This document shows positions 6,994-8,300 of a stretch of DNA of 8,300 nt, piece by piece. Origin of the DNA: DATEEG01 sp035525055 (GTDB lineage Bacteria > Actinomycetota > Acidimicrobiia > Spongiisociales > ZC4RG35); the NCBI GenBank assembly GCA_035525055.1, contig DATLEZ010000156.1:1-8300 (forward strand). Reading direction: 5' to 3'. The notes beneath the pieces were generated by a model that was not told the DNA's origin, did no database searches, and was given only the letters and a program-made list of their open reading frames with translations. Within the stretch, counting starts at the first letter, position 1. The number at the start of each line of letters is the position of its first letter. The position numbers were made by a program, and so were the translations under genes.

Positions 6994-7856
6994 GGGCGAC
7001 AGTCCTCTTGTTGTTGGTCCTTGCCGTTGTGGGATGTGTGTCTGATCCGTTGGCGGAGGCGGGTGTGGCATGCGATCCGATGGTCTACGTCGCCAAGGTT
7101 TCCAGCAGCGAGGAGGACATCTGGATCACCGGTGAGGGCCAGGCCGCCAGGCTGACCGAGCCCGATGTTGTCTACGTCAACCCGGCCATCTCCCCCGACG
7201 GGCTCCGGATTGCATTCACCTCGGGTCCTGGCGACCAGGAAAATCTCGACCTCGTCCTGATGAACACCGACGGGTCGAACCGAATGATCGTCTGGGCTGG
7301 TGACACCATCCAATCGTCCGTAGACTGGTCACCCGACGGTGAAACGCTGGTCTTTGACCAGTTCGGCCCTGACCACGCCCTCCAGATCTACACGATTCCC
7401 TCCGACGGATCGTCGCAGCCGACCCAGCTCACCGCGGGCAAACCCAACGGGAAACCAATCTACTCACCCGATGGTGACTCTATCCTCTTTTTATCGCTGC
7501 GGGACGGTGAGTCACAGGAGATCTACTCGATGACGTCCGCCGGAGCCGATCCGGTCAACCTGACCCATTCGCCATCCCGCGACGTTTTGGCGGAGATGTC
7601 GCCGGACGGCTCTCAAATCGCCTTTGCCTCGGACCGCACAGGCGACTTCGAGATCTGGCTCATGGACGCTGACGGATCGGATCCAATTCGCCTGACATCC
7701 AACCCCGGTGACGACTCCAACCCCACCTGGTCGTCAGACGGCAACCACATCCTCTTCACCTCCGAGTTGGAACCGGTCGGGATCTGGGCCGTGCAGCGCG
7801 ACGGCTCGAACCCAGTTCCAATCGTGAAGAACGGCTGGGCACCGGATTGCCCGTGA
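6942..7856 (+). CDS. TolB/WD40-like beta-propeller lipoprotein
   Basis: This protein of up to 304 residues carries PD40-type blades with SPDG or SSDG cores at 84-87, 130-133, 175-178, 220-223 and 264-267, alternating with strands such as LDLVLMNTDGSN (102-113), QEIYSMTSAGAD (192-203) and FEIWLMDADGSD (236-247). It ends in a partial block, GWAPDCP. Five to six blades predict a propeller used for protein binding, as in the periplasmic TolB family, without evident enzymatic residues. A hydrophobic run (VLLLLVLAVVGC, lipobox Cys 32) indicates a lipid-anchored surface protein. The start is uncertain: GTG 6942 is the only start upstream of the signal peptide's basic residue (R18), but it lacks a good ribosome-binding site and lies inside the preceding pseudogene, while TTG 7008 has AAGGG 11 nt upstream but gives a signal peptide with no basic residue. 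It is a tandem paralogue of the pseudogene just before it. Confidence 0.88.
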   Translation: MVTGRADDRVCLESIAVRATVLLLLVLAVVGCVSDPLAEAGVACDPMVYVAKVSSSEEDIWITGEGQAARLTEPDVVYVNPAISPDGLRIAFTSGPGDQENLDLVLMNTDGSNRMIVWAGDTIQSSVDWSPDGETLVFDQFGPDHALQIYTIPSDGSSQPTQLTAGKPNGKPIYSPDGDSILFLSLRDGESQEIYSMTSAGADPVNLTHSPSRDVLAEMSPDGSQIAFASDRTGDFEIWLMDADGSDPIRLTSNPGDDSNPTWSSDGNHILFTSELEPVGIWAVQRDGSNPVPIVKNGWAPDCP

Positions 7857-7983
7857 GTGCTAGCGAGGCGCACACAGGAGCCCGGGAGATTCGATGCAAC
7901 CACAGGTTCGGAATCCTTTCAAGTCTCACGGTCGGCTCGCGCGATGGAGTCTCCAGAGGCAGGGTGTCGGATGGGCCTAGACA
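7857..7983. other. Intergenic, no gene seen
   Basis: No coding signal or RNA gene is visible between the propeller lipoprotein and the tRNA terminator. The only noteworthy word is CTCGCGCGATGGA at 7936-7948, which recurs at 8172-8184 on the far side of the tRNA fragment. Confidence 0.4.
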
Positions 7984-8018
7984 AGAGAAAACCCCCAGGA
8001 GTGGTGTCCCGGAGGGTT
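7984..8018 (-). terminator. Intrinsic terminator of the tRNA-Met gene
   Basis: Read on the minus strand, AACCCTCCGG pairs with CCTGGGGGTT over ten positions with one G-U and one mismatch, around a 9-nt loop, and is followed by TTTTCTC-type T-rich sequence. It begins about 6 nt after the tRNA discriminator base, which is the usual place for a tRNA terminator. On the plus strand the T-rich side is lacking, so it is not a good terminator for the lipoprotein gene. Confidence 0.6.
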
Positions 8019-8023
8019 CTCAG

Positions 8024-8070
8024 TAGCGGGGGCGGGATTTGAACCCGCGACATTCGGGTTATGAGCCCGA
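8024..8070 (-). tRNA. Truncated tRNA-Met (CAT), 3' portion only
   Basis: On the minus strand the fragment reads, in order: anticodon stem TCGGG / loop CTCATAA / stem CCCGA (8070-8054, anticodon CAT at 8063-8061), five-nt variable loop ATGTC (8053-8049), T stem GCGGG / loop TTCAAAT / stem CCCGC (8048-8032), 3' acceptor strand CCCCGCT (8031-8025) and discriminator A (8024). All stems pair perfectly. No CCA is encoded (CTG follows), which is common in actinobacteria. The D arm and the 5' acceptor strand (expected AGCGGGG) are absent; upstream of 8070 the sequence is unrelated. It cannot make a working tRNA. The abrupt end at the base of the anticodon stem marks it as the duplicated or left-behind 3' half made by integration into a tRNA gene. 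Confidence 0.85.
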
Positions 8071-8090
8071 TTGTGGGGGACCCCCTGACC
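8024..8090. other. Putative attachment site (att) at a tRNA-Met 3' end
   Basis: Tyrosine integrases commonly recombine within the 3' half of tRNA genes, from anticodon loop to 3' end, leaving one partial and one complete copy at the element ends. Here the partial copy (8024-8070) abuts a perfect GGGGG-A-CCCCC dyad at 8075-8085. The terminator left of the fragment suggests the left flank is native chromosome, so the element should lie to the right. The core cannot be delimited without the partner site. Confidence 0.55.
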
Positions 8091-8300
8091 TGGGGAAATA
8101 CGCGAAACGTCTGCTCAGAGCGGGTTTTTGGTTCGTGTCATTTCGCGTCCCTACCCGTCCCATCGCACCCTCTCGCGCGATGGACGCGCGATGGACGAGT
8201 ATCAAGGGCTCGGCGTCGTGGTGGTCGATGCCGAATCCGCACTGGCCAGCCGTGCTGTGACATGGACCGGATGCCCCGGTCGAGTCAACACGCCTCGCGG
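8071..8300. mobile_element. Possible left edge of an integrated element, no gene seen
   Basis: The 230 bases beyond the tRNA fragment contain no convincing coding frame but do contain repeats, as is usual next to an att site. ACGCGAAA (8100-8107) and TTTCGCGT (8141-8148) are a perfect inverted pair, CCATCGC (8160-8166) and GCGATGG (8177-8183) another, and the 11-mer CGCGCGATGGA is repeated in tandem at 8174-8184 and 8185-8195. Such sites could be arm-type or excisionase binding sites. No integrase gene lies inside the window, so the element is inferred. Confidence 0.4.
8174..8195. repeat. Tandem 11-bp repeat CGCGCGATGGA (two copies)
   Basis: Two exact copies of CGCGCGATGGA stand head to tail, one helical turn apart, which would place bound proteins on the same DNA face. 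A third exact copy is at 7938-7948. Function is unknown. Confidence 0.6.

Noticed and set aside
8039..8260. 73-codon plus-strand frame across the tRNA fragment
   Set aside because: It begins inside the tRNA T arm and encodes nothing recognisable; tRNA-complement sequence explains its start.
1..8300. CRISPR array, toxin-antitoxin pair, phage structural genes, riboswitch
   Set aside because: No regularly spaced repeats, no adjacent small gene pair of known type, no phage proteins and no recognisable conserved leader structure were seen.

Overview
The window looks like chromosomal DNA from a GC-rich bacterium, most likely an actinomycete-type lineage (Actinomycetota). The grounds are strong G/C preference at third codon positions, GTG and TTG start codons, a tRNA fragment without an encoded CCA end, and the protein families present. 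The genus cannot be named from sequence alone.

Layout. Positions 1-917 hold no recognisable gene. A secreted endonuclease/exonuclease/phosphatase (EEP) family protein follows at 948-2024 (+). Positions 2025-2585 are a small graveyard holding two decayed gene ends in direct succession. The first is the 3' end of a protein with an excalibur-like DxDGDGIGCE tail (about 2143-2289). The second is the 3' end of an IS630-type transposase (about 2320-2491). Next come three minus-strand genes that probably form one operon, transcribed 4485 to 2586: a six-helix membrane protein, a class I SAM-dependent methyltransferase and an SRPBCC (START/Bet v1-like) protein. A divergent intergenic region with repeated ATCGGCC boxes and a short perfect dyad separates them from a plus-strand two-component system. 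That system is a DesK/NarL-type membrane histidine kinase (4721-5902) and a NarL/LuxR-type response regulator (5899-6588), joined by a TTGA stop/start overlap. Directly behind it is a decayed TolB-like lipoprotein gene (6592-6993, three frame changes), then an intact TolB/WD40-like propeller lipoprotein (6942-7856).

The right end holds the 3' part of a tRNA-Met gene (anticodon CAT) on the minus strand. It has its anticodon arm, T arm and 3' acceptor strand, plus a downstream intrinsic terminator, but homology stops exactly at the base of the anticodon stem. This is the usual footprint of a site-specific integration into a tRNA gene. Because the terminator side looks like the original tRNA 3' flank, the element should extend rightward from about 8071, beyond the window.

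How the genes may work together. The kinase and regulator are translationally coupled and share a control region with the membrane protein/methyltransferase/SRPBCC operon, which makes that operon a natural candidate target. The downstream propeller lipoproteins may be co-transcribed with the two-component system and act at the cell surface. These links are inferences from gene order. I see no CRISPR array, toxin-antitoxin pair or clear novel defence system. The best leads are the tRNA att footprint, the divergent two-component locus and the cluster of decayed gene ends.
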